From: Brevipalpus yothersi
Lineage: Eukaryota > Arthropoda > Arachnida > Trombidiformes > Tenuipalpidae
Assembly: GCA_003956705.1 (NCBI GenBank)
Contig: QZCP01000833.1
Coordinates: 4,702-68,701 of the forward strand
Direction of reading: 5' to 3'
DNA: 64,000 bases
Shown here: piece after piece, positions 34,261 to 45,889 of the stretch
Layout: each line of letters opens with the position of its first letter
Position numbering within the stretch: position 1 is the first letter of the stretch
Translations under genes and position numbers: made by a program
Notes under the pieces: generated by a model
The model's input: only the letters and a program-made list of their open reading frames with translations
Databases searched by the model: none
What the model was told of the DNA's origin: nothing

Positions 34261-34740
34261 TCAAGTGAATATGAATTCATATAACTGATCTTCCAATGAC
34301 TTCCTCTCAGACTCGGTTACGTTGGGTAAGGCTGAATTGACATAGCACTTGATCGATTCTTCAAATTTATCAGTGATCATCTGGATTTTATTTCCCTGTT
34401 CGCTGATGATTCTTCGCAAAGATAAGTTCTCAAGTCTCAGAGCCAGAATTTCTTTAGTTTTTTCGAGGCTTTCTGCAACAATTGATAATATTTTCTCTTC
34501 TAAAAACTCCATGTCAATGAAATCTGTTTCAATCTGGGAAATTCTTCTCTTAGTGAAACAATTTAGAGAAATATCATGGAATCATACCTGTTCGTTGAGT
34601 TGTGTGATTATTTGCCGTAAACTTCGATTCTCTGTGTGCAAGAACCGTAGCGATTTATTTTCTCTTTCCAAATTTTTGTTGATGTTGTTAAGATTATCAT
34701 TCAGAATATTGATCACTCTTATCACCAAATCATAGTATGC
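34261..34740 (-). CDS. Spliced coiled-coil gene, 5' end missing
   Basis: The minus-strand exon 34740-34588 reads DLVIRVINILNDNLNNI... into LHTENRSLRQIITQLNEQ, then a donor GTATGA at 34587. A 54-nt intron ends with TTTCCCAG at 34534, and the frame continues in phase through an internal ATG (34512) into MEFLEEKILSIVAESLEK and stops at 34261. Both exons are leucine-heptad rich, which supports a real splice. The 5' part is not visible: the frame closes with TAA upstream near 34775. A shorter unspliced product from 34512 (83 aa) is possible. Function unknown. Confidence 0.4.
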
Positions 34741-34920
34741 TTTCGTTTCTTCATCACTGTAGGCAGTATTAACTTCCGTTTATCAAGTAATTTTCCTCCT
34801 TGATTTGACCCTTAGCGGAAGCGAGCGTCACCGGATATTGATTGATTGACACTTTGACAAGATAATTATACAGTTTGTTTTCATTTTTGTTCACTTCAAT
34901 ACCGTGCTTTCCAAATTGAA

Positions 34921-35949
34921 ATGAGTGCTCATAGTGATCATAGTGATCCTGATTGGGTTTTACCTGCAGGTACTCAACATGCTAAAAGAGTCCGTTCTGC
35001 TCAGCCAGCGTGGAATTGGGCTAAAATTGAGACAATTTGTGCCACACGCGAGAATGCTATTGTGTGGGCCCAGCACAACAAGCTGATCCATGGTTCTTTT
35101 GACTGTTCTCATCATCGGATCCCCATGCTATTCGATATTAATCGAGGTTATTGTGGACAATTTCGGTGTCCAAAACGGAACAAGAACCGTGGTCGTTCGA
35201 GTGAGGAAGTTGCCGCTGCCAAAGACACCTGGTTTGATAATCATAAAATTTCCATCCAGACAGCGATTAGAGTGATGTACGCGTGGACCCTTGGACTAGA
35301 GTACAAAGAGATGATGGTGCAATGCCAGGTAGATTCGGCGAAATTGTCCTCGGAAACTGTTTGTGATTGGTCGCACTATTGTCGAGAGTTGGTGACTGAT
35401 CATTTCCTTCATTCTCAAGAACATAGCGAAAAAATTGGTGGGCCTGGTAAAATCGTGCAGATTGATGAAGCAAAGTTTGGAAGAAGGAAATACAATCGAG
35501 GTAGAAGAGTGGAGGGGCATTGGGTACTTGGATTGATTGAAGATGAAAGTGTTGATTTGAGATTAGAAATTTGTCCAGGAAATGTAAGAAGCGCCCAAGT
35601 ATTGATCCCATTGATCCAAAAACATGTCAAGCCAGGAACTTTAATTCGCACGGATGGATGGAGAGGCTACAGCAGCTTGACTCGAATGGAATACTTTCAC
35701 GAGACAGTTAATCATTCCAAGGAATTTGTTACAAATGAAGGTGTTCATACCAATCGGATTGAATCGATGTGGAGACCCATGCGCCAGCATTTTAAAGGGC
35801 GATTGATAGGGAAAGATGTTTTCGCGGATCATATCGTCGAATACCAATGGCGCCGATGGTGTCGATTGAATAATATTGATAAATTCGATTCGCTTATTTC
35901 TTATATTCAGAAAGAATACCCACTTGAGAAGCCCACCAAAACTCAATAA
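34921..35949 (+). CDS. Merlin (IS1016/IS1595-like) transposase, intact ORF
   Basis: 342 aa from the ATG at 34921, one exon, no breaks. The N-terminus has a possible zinc-binding set (Cys62, Cys78, Cys83). The DDE core has Asp182 in VQIDEAKFG, Asp245 in IRTDGWRGY and Glu281 in TNRIESMWRP, with a PMRQHFKGRL stretch after the Glu and EYQWRRW near the end, as in IS1595-type DDE domains used by eukaryotic Merlin transposons. It is the only intact transposase ORF in the window and may be recent or under selection. I could not find convincing terminal inverted repeats next to it, so element borders are open. Confidence 0.8.
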   Translation: MSAHSDHSDPDWVLPAGTQHAKRVRSAQPAWNWAKIETICATRENAIVWAQHNKLIHGSFDCSHHRIPMLFDINRGYCGQFRCPKRNKNRGRSSEEVAAAKDTWFDNHKISIQTAIRVMYAWTLGLEYKEMMVQCQVDSAKLSSETVCDWSHYCRELVTDHFLHSQEHSEKIGGPGKIVQIDEAKFGRRKYNRGRRVEGHWVLGLIEDESVDLRLEICPGNVRSAQVLIPLIQKHVKPGTLIRTDGWRGYSSLTRMEYFHETVNHSKEFVTNEGVHTNRIESMWRPMRQHFKGRLIGKDVFADHIVEYQWRRWCRLNNIDKFDSLISYIQKEYPLEKPTKTQ

Positions 35950-36041
35950 AATAAGCTTTCTCCTCATTTCCTCTTATTCTAATCGTATCATGAATTCGGT
36001 TAATCAAATCAGGTTAGGTTGATCATGTTACATAGGTTGGG

Positions 36042-36090
36042 TAGGATAGGATAGGATAGGTTAGGTTAGGTTAGGTTAGGTTAGGTTAGG
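36042..36090. repeat. Interstitial telomere-type repeat (GGATA)n then (TTAGG)6
   Basis: Three or more GGATA units lead directly into six perfect TTAGG units at 36061-36090. Scattered GGTTAGGTT words lie on either side (36011, 36115). TTAGG is the ancestral arthropod telomere unit. It lies about 110 bp after the Merlin ORF. Confidence 0.85.
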
Positions 36091-37470
36091 TTTGGTCTTG
36101 GTTGAGTTGTTACTCAGGTTAGGTAATACTTTCACAATAATTAATCACAGAAAAATACGTGTTTCGATGCAAAAGCGCCACCTACAGGTATTTTCCTATC
36201 GATTCTATAGTATTGAATATGCGAATTTTGATCGCTCATAAAATCTGATCGGATCATTTCCGGACAAAATGAGTGGTAGTTTTGAATTTGTCATCTTCTC
36301 TTCTATATATATGCGAATTTTCATCAAAATTGGGCGTGGGTCCCAAAAGGAAGTCTTACCTCACAATTCGATCGTCTATCTTCACCGGAGACCCAAAATT
36401 GATCCAAAAGCACTTGAACAAGCTGAGGATAACGAGCCAGCAGAAGGTGAAACAATAGAAGCAGAGGATTCAGGTTTGTCGAAGGGTTGACATCGTACAG
36501 TTTTCTTCACAATTTTTGGCATGATTACAGAAGAACTAATTTTTCACTGAGAGTTGAGAGTTGTATTATCACTTGAAATTGATAGGTAGATGATGATTTT
36601 TGGTATGAGCAACAGTTAAAATGATTTCGCCTTTTATAGCAAATTTGAGTGAGAAGTCTCATTCTCACTCGAATAGAAATAATTTATGGGTGCCTCAAGA
36701 AAAACTCTGGTGTATTCATCCTTGATTCTCTGAAGTAAACAAGCTCATGGTCATAACCAATACATTATGCTGGATAAGGAAAAAGCTATCAAAATCATCT
36801 CATCTTGTTTTATTTGACTCTGCTGTTATTAGTCCTTCAAATTCTCCTATTCAAACCTTGAATCATTAATCAAGAAAACGAATGAGCATCTCTATCTATC
36901 ATGATGATTTATTGATGAGGAAATTTCCAATTTATTCTCAATCAAGTTTGTTTTATCATCAGTCAGGGAGATAGCTCCCTACGACTCTTGGAAAGTATAA
37001 AATCTCAATCGCTCCGACCACAAGTCTTCACAATTCTCATGATCAAAATGTCTTCAAGAAATCTAAAGTGTCCCTTCCGTGTTAGAAGATTCCGAATTCC
37101 TGAAAACTTCAATGCTCATCTTATATAAAAAAATAATGTTTGAGACGCCGCAGTAGAGATGCGCTGGCCATTCCTGAAGTGAAGGCTTGAAGGCCGGAAA
37201 CGGGACGGAACGGAACAGAACGGCAGTATGGAGTTAAACTCCGCTTGAGAAACGTTGTGCCATTCCTTTCTGTGTCCATTCCTCCCTCAGCTTTGTCCCA
37301 TCACTTCCTCGCTCTTCTCACCCACCCACCCATCAGATATAGATGTGCCAGCTATCGGCGTCTGCACTTGCCCACCCACCAACCCTGATTCCCTGTGAGT
37401 AGGCCTCATTTATTAAAAAATTTTCATATTTTAATAAGAAAGAAATTAGTTTTTTCAATTTTTTCTTGAG
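36091..37470. other. No gene recognised
   Basis: AT-rich unique sequence. A 73-codon plus-strand ORF at 36269-36490 ends in an acidic stretch (ALEQAEDNEPAEGE), but it has no recognisable domain or partner exon. A short GGAACGGAACAGAACGG run is near 37210. Nothing else is supported. Confidence 0.4.
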
Positions 37471-38345
37471 GTCCCATGACCAGAATTTTCTTTCTCTCTC
37501 TTTCTTTCTCTCTTTCTTGGTCTCTCTTTCTCTCTCGCCCTCTCAGCCACCCTTTCTCAGCGTCTCTTTCTCTCGCTCTCCTTTAGCCTCTCTTTCTCTC
37601 GCTCTCTTTTAGCCTCTCTTTCTCTCGCCCTCTTTTAGCCTCTCTTCCTCTCACTCTCTTTTAGCCTCTCTTTCTCTCTCTTTCTCTCAGCCTCTCAATT
37701 CTCTTGGCCTCTCTTTCTCTCGCTCTCTCTCAGCCTCTCTTCCACTCAGATTTCTTTCTCTCAGCCTCTTATTCCTCTCGGCCTCTCTTTCTCTCGCTCT
37801 CTCTCAGCCAGTCTCTCACACACTCTATCTCAGCCTGTCTCTCACACACTCTATCTCGCGCTCTCTCAGTCTCTTAGGATCTCTCCAAGCTCTCTTTCTC
37901 TCAGCCTCCCATTCCTCTCTCTCTATCTCAGTCACTTTCTCCATCAGCCTCTCATTCCTCTCACTCTCAGCCTTTCTTCTCTAACTTCAACACACACAAA
38001 TGCACACACATACCCATAGTCATCCTCTCTCTTTCTCTCTCTAGCACACAACACACAACACACAACACACAACACACAACACACAACACACAACACACAA
38101 CACACAACACACAACACACAAACACACAAACACATACACATACATATACATGATTGAGCCTTCTCTCTCTTCCTCTCAGCCCCTCAGCCTCTCTCTCTTG
38201 CATCCCTTTTTTCCAAACCTCTCAAACTCTTTTTTCTCTCCTTTCAACCATCTAGCTTCTCTCTCACTTTCCACCTCCTATCACAGTTGCGAACCTGTCC
38301 ATCTTCTTAATTTCTCTCATTCACTGGTTCCTACATCTTCTTTTC
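37471..38345. repeat. Long polypyrimidine (CT-rich) tract with (CACACAA)n core
   Basis: About 0.87 kb of the plus strand is dominated by C and T (CTCTCTTTCTCTC-type, with imperfect CAGCCTCTCTTTCTCTC units). At 38045-38121 it holds a heptamer array of CACACAA with about eleven units. The minus-strand Cys/Val/Leu ORFs at 37944-38203 are translations of this array. Confidence 0.9.
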
Positions 38346-38794
38346 TTATGGAACATTAATATTGTCTCATCAATTGATAACAATTTATTATATTTCCTCC
38401 GTTCAAGCTTTGATTTTTGTTGCCAGACTTGGGGATATAGGCCCGAGTCTTTAGTTTAGTTTCCTGTTAGGTTCTTGGAGAGTGGAAGGTCACCCTTCAG
38501 CAAGGTGCCTCCACAAGGGATACCCACATCAAAAGATGCAGCGAAGGATCTCCGCATAAACGCGGCCTAGGTGAACCCCTATCTAACTCTAGCTTAGATC
38601 GTCCAGTTACTCCGCCCGATTTTTGGGTGAGTTAGGTTATTTCATATTGCTAGGGCAGCTTTGATGTCCATGAGGACGTTTCAGGCTCTTTTTATGTGTT
38701 TTGTAAGTAACGCATATTTTCTCTATTCTACGCTGCATATTTCGTCTTATGATTGCTGTGGAAGTTTTTTGTTTAGGTACAATCTAATTTCTTT
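38346..38794. other. Probable 5' part of Helitron, noncoding
   Basis: Unique sequence between the pyrimidine tract and the first Helitron coding segment. The 5' TC terminus of the Helitron could not be located. A stem TCC-ATGA-GGA near 38667 looks like part of a hammerhead fold but lacks the conserved core. Confidence 0.3.
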
Positions 38795-41700
38795 ATGATT
38801 ATTCATTTTTTGAACTCATGGTTCCATCACCTCCTATTTGATTGCAGATCTGTGTATGCTAACCCACCAGATAATCTTGGAGAGGACTATCTGGGCTCCA
38901 TGGACAGAGAATGTTCCCACTGTGGTGCTATCTACTTCTCTGCCGAACTTTCGTCAAGAGACACGTTCACAATGTGTTGCTATCAAGGTGAAGTTGCGCT
39001 TGACGACGATCCAGTACCACCACAGCCTCTGGTTGCCCTTATGACTGGTCAGAGGTCTGACTCAAACCATTTCTTATCCAACATACGTACTTACAACAAC
39101 TCTTTGGCCTTTGCATCATTCAACTGTCAAGTCAAAGAGGGTACCTGAGAAGTTATCCATATTGCTACAAAATACATGGCCAAGTCTATCACGCCTTATC
39201 TACGCTCCATCCTCCCAATGACACTGGCCATAAGTTCTCTCAAATGTATATATTCGATGGAGATGAAGCTAGAGAAAAGAAGACAACTCTGGCTTCTAAT
39301 TATCATCTCAATCCTAGCATTATGATCGAATTACATGATCTTATTACCCAAGTTGATCCATATGCAGCTTCCTACAAGATGATGGTTGAAATTGAAGAAA
39401 ATGCTAGAGCTCGAGCTGCTAATGTTCTACCTAGAAAAATATTCATGCGTCTGAACAATGATGCTACTCTTGACCAGAGAAGGTTCAATCAGCCAGCTGT
39501 TAATGAGGTTGCTGCTGTTTTTCCAACCGTAGATGGTGCACCTCCATCCTGCTCGAGGTATGAGATCGTTATATACCCGAGACCCGAAACGAATGATGAT
39601 GGTGTTGAACTTGGTGCAATGGCAATGCAAGGACTAATCAGAATCCAACGCATAAATCCTCATTGTGACCCGCGGCTTATCCACTCTTTTCCCCATTTGG
39701 CGAGCCTGGTTATCGAGCCGATATCAGTCATCAGATACCCGGTACGCATAATTCAGTTTCTCTTATGGAATATTATTCTTACAAGTTTCAGCTTAGATAT
39801 CGTTCTTTCCCGAAACTTCATTATGGCAGAAAACTTTTCTCACAATACATTGTGGATTGCTATACACGTATGGAAGGTTGGCGCTTAGATTGGATTCGTA
39901 ATCACCAAAAAAAACTACGTGTTGACAAGTACAAAGGTCTTCACGATCATGTTCATCGTCATGATATGCCAGGGCGAGTTCAGCAACTAATAGGACGCCC
40001 ATGTATACTTCCAGCAACTTTCAAAGGCTCACCACGAGATATGATCCATAATTATCATGATGCTATGGCTATTGTTAGAACTTGTGGCCGTCCTGATCTG
40101 TTCATAACATTTACATACAACCCAAATTGGAAGTAAATAAAAGAAAATCTCTTCGAGGGTCAAACAGCAGCCGATAGACCTGATCTGATAGTGTGTGTAT
40201 TTCACTCAAAGCTTATTGAGTTCTTGGATGAAATCTTCAATAAAAGAATTTTTGGAGATGTTGCTGGCTTTGCAAGGACTATAGAATTCCAAAAAAGAGG
40301 TCTTCCTCACCTCCACTTGCTGCTGATATTAGAGCCTCACAGTCGGATTCGCACCATCGAGAGAATTGATCACACAGTTTCTGCTGAAATACCATGCCCG
40401 ATCCATAAGCCTAGACTCCATAGTCTGGTTGTCAGTCATATGCTTCATGGTCTATTTGGTCTCGATCATCCTAACTGTCCTTGCATGAAAAAGGGCTCAT
40501 GCACTAAGAATTTTCCCAAACAATTCATCGAAACCACCCAGTATGGTAATGATTCTTATCCCCTATATCGGCGGCGTAACACAGGCCAGTCTGTAATCAA
40601 GAAGAGGACACTACTCGATAACCGCCATGTGGTTCCATACAATCCCCATCTATTACTCAAGTTCAATGCTCATATCAACGTTGAAGTTTGTGCTTCCATA
40701 AAAAGTGTCAAGTATATAACAAACTATGTGTACAAAGGCTTTGATGGTGCTGTTGCTGAGCTTATAGATGCACGTGATGAAGTACTTGCATATCAAACAT
40801 GCCGTTACGTTGGTGCTACAGAAGGGTTATGGAGAATATTCTCTTACAAAATGCATAATCAGTCTCACTGTGTTCTTCGTTTGGCGATACATCTCCCCAA
40901 TGAACACCAAGTATTATTCGAAGAAGGGGATGAGGAGGAAGCGCTTGCAAGAGAGGCTACAAAAGATACAAGTCTGACTGGCTGGTTCACGTTGAATCAG
41001 CAGGATGTAGATGCTAGGCAATTCAAGTATACTCAGGTCATAAGCCATTATAGATGGCACATCCCAACGAAAACTTGGAAGAAACGCTTACAAGATAGCA
41101 ATGCCATCTTTCGGATGTATTCCGGTAACCCACGAGAGCAAGAACGATTCTTCTTGCGGATCCTATTGCTGCATGTTGAAGGGGATCAATCATTTGATGA
41201 TATCAAAACTTATCAAGGTCGCCTCTATACTACCTTCAAAGAAGCTGCTAGGGCTAGAGGTTTGGCAGATAATGATGATGAGTGGCATTACTGTATGACC
41301 GAATCATGTTTAACACGAAGATCCGTGGCTATTAAATCACTGTTCGCTCTCATATGTTTATTCTGTCAGCCAAGTGATTGCTCAGCCTTATTTGATCATT
41401 TTGTGGAGGAGATGTCAGAGGATTTCAGACGCAACTATCCTCCTCACACCGCAAAAAACATGTGTCCCAAGGATATTGATACACAATTAAGATCTATGAA
41501 CTCATGCAACGCAGATTTCCGACTACCCGAACCAGAGAGAGTTGTACTTCAAGAGCCTGATGATTTTGATTTTGGTCCTATTAATGAGATAGTTCTCAAT
41601 CAGTCTCAACAAACAGTATTTGATGAGGTTATAGGAGCTCTTCCCAACCCAGATAGTACTGACAAGTATTTTTTTGTGGATGGCCCTGGTAGCTCAGGAA

Positions 41701-42986
41701 AGACAACACTGTACAAGAAAATCTGTTTGCACCTGTAACGAGCTCAAATATGGTACACATGCGTTGCTTCTACTGGCATAGCTGCCAATCTCCTTCCTTG
41801 TGGTAAAACAGCCCACTCGGTTTTCAAACTGCCTCTCATCATGCATGAGTCCAGCGTCTCCAACATGAATGCTAATTCATCTGAGGCTCAGCGACTCCGT
41901 GATTCACAGCTATTCATTTGGGATGAGGCCACGATGTCGAGCTCGAACATGTTACGGTGTGCGAGTGCTTGCGTGTCTGATGTCTGTCAGAACACCCAAT
42001 TTTTTGGTGGTAAAGATGTACTGCTCGGAGGTGACTTTCGTCAGTGTTTGCCTGTTGTGATGGGTGGCAATAGAGCTCAAATCATTGAGAACACTATCAA
42101 CCAGAGTCCTTTGTGGGCTTATTTCAAAGTCTTCAAATTGACTCAGAATATGCGCGCACTTGGTGATTCTGATTTCTCAAGCTTTCTCATGAAAATTGGT
42201 CATGGTGATAGTATTGTTCGTGGAAGTTCATCAATCGTTGTCCCCAACCACATGGTCTGTACTGACAACTCAATAGAAGATGTTTTTGGAATTCCATCAG
42301 CAGATTATAATGCTGACAACCTGGTGAATAAGTGTATTCTCACCCCCAAAAATGATGCAACCCACTGTATAAATGAGGAGGTTCTATCGAAGATCACCAA
42401 TGAGGAGCGAGTGTATTTATCTGTTGATACCATCAATCTGAATGATCAGCAAGATCGGAGCCTCTATCCAACTGAGTATCTCAATTCCATCACACCTTCT
42501 GGATTGCCTCTGCATCGTTTACATCTCAAACTTGGTTGTATCGTTATGCTCTTAAGAAACCTCAATCCAGCCAAAGGTCTCTGTAATGGTACCAGGCTCA
42601 AAATCCTAAATTTTTATGACTGGATTCTGGTGTGCTGTCCTCTCCATTCACCAGAGCAAATCGTGTACTTACCCAGAATCCCACTTTCAACTACTGCACA
42701 AGACTCACCCTATGACTTCAATCGCCTTCAGTTCCCTATTTGGCTTGCATTTGCAATGACTATTAACAAAAGTCAGGGACAAACCTTTGATAAAGTTGGT
42801 GTTTATCTCCCTGATCCTGTTTTCACTCACGGTCAACTTTATGTTGCTTCATCGAGGGTTAGAAGTCACCATGACGTCAAGATCAAAATGGACCAGTCTC
42901 GCATATAGGGCTTGCATATCGTCCCTCGCATCAATCGTATGCTCTATTTTACTCAAAATGTTGTTTTCGAGGAGGCTCTCAATTAA
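38795..42986 (+). pseudogene. Helitron Rep/helicase, decayed
   Basis: All parts are in order. A Cys-rich N-terminus (MDRECSHCGAIYFSAEL) is followed by the Helitron_like_N segment (GRPDLFITFTYNPNW). The HUH Rep motif is GLPHLHLLL (about 40302) with the tyrosine block KYITNYVYKG (about 40710). The Pif1-like helicase has Walker A DGPGSSGKTTLY (about 41680), Walker B FIWDEA (about 41920), GGDFRQCLPVV and the SSRVRSHHDV end motif. Breaks: frameshifts near 39147 and about 39740, TAA at 40134-40136 (likely a Glu codon), a break at about 41736, and TAG at 42906-42908, after which the frame stays open to 42986. Rep and helicase residues survive, but the gene is dead. Confidence 0.85.
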
Positions 42987-43084
42987 TATGTATTCTTGCT
43001 GGGCCTCATATAAATTTTCATAGATTTTTAATCTGCATTGTTTTCTAATTTGCCGTCGAAACAAGAGCGAACAAGCAAGCGTGG

Positions 43085-43108
43085 TGAGCGCAGTGAGCGA
43101 TCTTCTAG
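43085..43108 (+). mobile_element. Candidate Helitron 3' terminus (CTAG)
   Basis: A GC-rich stretch with GTGAGCGCAGTGAGCG is followed by CTAG at 43105-43108 and then T, as expected for the CTRR end of a Helitron inserted next to T. The stem is imperfect, so the call is tentative. Confidence 0.4.
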
Positions 43109-43109
43109 T

Positions 43110-43424
43110 AAAGTGAAGTGTTTGTCATCTTCGTCACATTCACTGATCGAATTTGAGAATTTTAAATTGACCAAGAGTGCTTTCAATCGCTTTTTCGTTG
43201 TTTATGTGAAAGACCAGCTTGAATACAGAGATCTATTAGCATTGTTCAGTGGAGAACGAAATGTGATATGCTCTCTGATGGAGAAAATTCTACAGGCAAT
43301 GGGTGTTTACAAGTTCCAATTCTGTGTGCATGCTAAGTTCATCAAAAAACAATCACCAAAAATGGCCTTTTTTGGCCCTAGCTCGGAAAGAATTGAGACC
43401 CATCCCATCTTATCTATTCTCTGA
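43110..43424 (+). pseudogene. Unassigned coding fragment, possibly Polinton polymerase N-terminus
   Basis: The open reading after the Helitron end includes KSAFNRFFVVYVKDQLEY, then ERNVICSLMEKILQAMG and YKFQFCVHAKFIKK. The pattern (aromatic-rich strand, short helix, KFQF strand) resembles the region before the exonuclease of Polinton B-family polymerases, but no catalytic motif is present. At about 43345 it runs into a dispersed repeat and ends. If correct, it is a remnant of another Polinton-like copy into which the Helitron inserted. Weak assignment. Confidence 0.25.
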
Positions 43425-44110
43425 TGAAAAACATGATTATGCCATTTTAAACTCTCTGAGACTCCTCGTTCTTGAGATATGAGTCCCAACGTCCTGGAGC
43501 TTTATTAGGCCACAAAATGTCTCAATCTCCCCCGATTTTGAACGGACTTGGTTTTTGCGAAAGCCCACATTGATTCAGATTGTTCGATAATAAGACTGCT
43601 AAGATAAAATCATGATTAGATAACAGAATGGAGGAAAACCGCATTTTCTCCTATAACCGATCATATCTCCACAAATCGCTCTCACCCCATGACCGAACTG
43701 ATAGCATGATTAGTCAATCTTATGATGAAGATCGTCAAGGAGTTTCAAGCTTTTAAAATGGATCTTTTTTTTGTTATACTGAAAAACGTTCTCTTATCTC
43801 GATGGTCAACAAAATGCTCTGACCACATAATGGAATTCACACCATAGCTTGTTTAGATGATGATGAACATTTTGAAAAAGTTTCGAGGTGCTAAATAGTA
43901 TCATTCCTGAGATATGAGCAATTCATGTCCAAAAATCATTGTTCAGGGCTATACCATGGTATACGAGAAGAAGCCTCCATCAGAACTATTTTCGCCCACT
44001 TTTCTCGACTAAACATCAAATCAGCATGATTCCTGCTCTAATCATAGCATGAAAAGAGTATTTACCCATAGCATCGTGAGGAAACCTGCAGAGAGCTTCA
44101 GAATCAGAGT
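43345..44110. repeat. Diverged copy of the 22361-23085 repeat
   Basis: Shares the order of phrases with 22361-23085, for example TTCTTGAGATATGAGTCCCAACG (two halves) and TTATCT...TCTGATGAAAAACA-like stretches. It is too diverged to define ends. No gene. Confidence 0.45.
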
Positions 44111-44150
44111 TTCTTAGAGAACCCAGAAAATTGATTCCAAGGGAGGGAGG

Positions 44151-44182
<32 letters not shown>

Positions 44183-45889
44183 GGAAAAAAATTATAAAGC
44201 AACATCCATTCTAATTAAGTTTTTAACCTTTCAGATTGAAAAAAAACCGAAAAATAATGGGAATGAAATCAACTCATAGCTCTCATCTGACCGTTTCGAT
44301 AGAGCGGAAAATGAATTCACAGCAAAAGAGAGCTGAGATTCAAAATTTAATGTGATCCTCTTCTCTATCTCCCTCACCAGGAGGGTGAGAAAGCAATAGA
44401 GTATTTTGGAGAAGAGTATCATCCAGAATTGTATATCAAATCATATGGAATTGTAAAATGAACGATACATATAGCTTGAAAAGAATCTCTAAAACCATGA
44501 GGATCTTGACTTCTCTCTCTCACTACTTTCTTGGAGAAATTGCTCGACTTTGCTCTTCTCTTTCTCTCTTTCTCTCTCTCTCTTTTAAACCAGATTTTAT
44601 ACACACATTTATCAAGGATAGAGTGTGGGATTAGAAAATCATTATCAATTCATCAAGATGAATGGAGTGATACACTTGCCAACGTTAATGACAATATTCC
44701 AGAAGTTTACACACATGAATCGATGCATATTCATTCATATATAACCTTACTGAAAATTCATTCAATAAGTTAATGCAAAAATGTTTGTATGTGTGTGTAT
44801 GGTAATAATATTCGAAAAAATTTTTCATTCGAAAATCCTTGATTATTTTCATTTGAATGTACTAGTGGAGAAGCTCGGTTACAACGGGCCATACCTAGAT
44901 AGGCAATTGAAAAACCGAACAAATTTTCAGAGGCTAATGGATTAAGCGAGTGGGCAGATGAAAAAAATTAACACTGTAATTGGAATGAATATATGCAAAA
45001 AATATAACCAGATCAGCTTTTTTTATCCCACAAAAATGCTAATTCTGATCTAAATAAATCAATAAATTCCTGATACCAACTGTTATAGAAGCCTCTCATT
45101 TTAATCGCGAGAATTGACACGTACGGATAACTCGAGCGAAGACTTGTCTCTATTCTATCAGATTTTCCTCCAATTATATCATAATTTCAAACTTCTTCTT
45201 GACACACTTCAAAAAGCGTAAGATAATTTGCTACAATATCTATTTATCCCATCGAACTTCTGGAATTTCTCCATCGATAGCTTATTTTCCTAGAAAAAAA
45301 TGAAAAAAACCAGCAACTTTGATTCTTTCATGAACATTTAAGAAAATGAAAATTTCTATATTATGAACTATGAAGCTTTCGAGATGTATCCTGACCAACT
45401 GATAATGTCTAGATTTCGAACTCAAGTTTTAATCTCATTGAATTTGAAGATGAAATTTTCTCACCTAACAGACACTGTCTATCTTGAAAAGTTTCTACTT
45501 TTTCTACACTTTTCGAGATCAATTGAACTGGAGTTTTCCATCGTATTGATGAGAAAGATAGAGTGCCTTGGTTTTTCCCTGGATGTAACTTCAGACAAAG
45601 AAATTCATCAACAGATAAATATCTGAAATAGTTCTCGATTTTCAAAGCTATTGCGTAGGTCTCCAGCTCGAAGAGTATAATAAACAAAATTTATTCATCT
45701 CATTAAAAAGCCTCAAAAAATCAGTACTTTGAGTCAGTTTCCTTAGAAAAAAAGTTTTTCCTTGAATTATCTTTACAAAAAATAGATGAACCATCTAATA
45801 ACCATGTTTTCCAGATAGAGAAGGAGAAATCTACCTCGTATTGAGATTTGTTTTGATTTCATCATAGTTATGCAAAGCTATCCCCCTGA
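44111..45889. other. No gene recognised
   Basis: AT-rich sequence with a GA run at 44150-44184 and a CT run at 44560-44585. ORFs of 60-92 codons on both strands (for example 45363-45626 plus, 45687-45409 minus) overlap one another and show no domain. I see nothing supportable. Confidence 0.4.

Noticed and set aside
34921..35949. Bacterial contamination or insertion sequence
   Set aside because: The transposase is IS1595-like, but eukaryotic Merlin elements use this domain and the flanks are AT-rich eukaryotic sequence with TTAGG repeats.
37944..38203. Two Cys/Val/Leu-repeat ORFs on the minus strand
   Set aside because: Direct translation of the (CACACAA)n array and CT tract.
38655..38685. 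Hammerhead-like motif TTTGATGTCCATGAGGACGTTTC
   Set aside because: Stem II (TCC/GGA) is present, but the conserved core needs CUGANGA and GAAA; here both are changed (TTGATGT and GTTT) and no clear stems I and III flank it.
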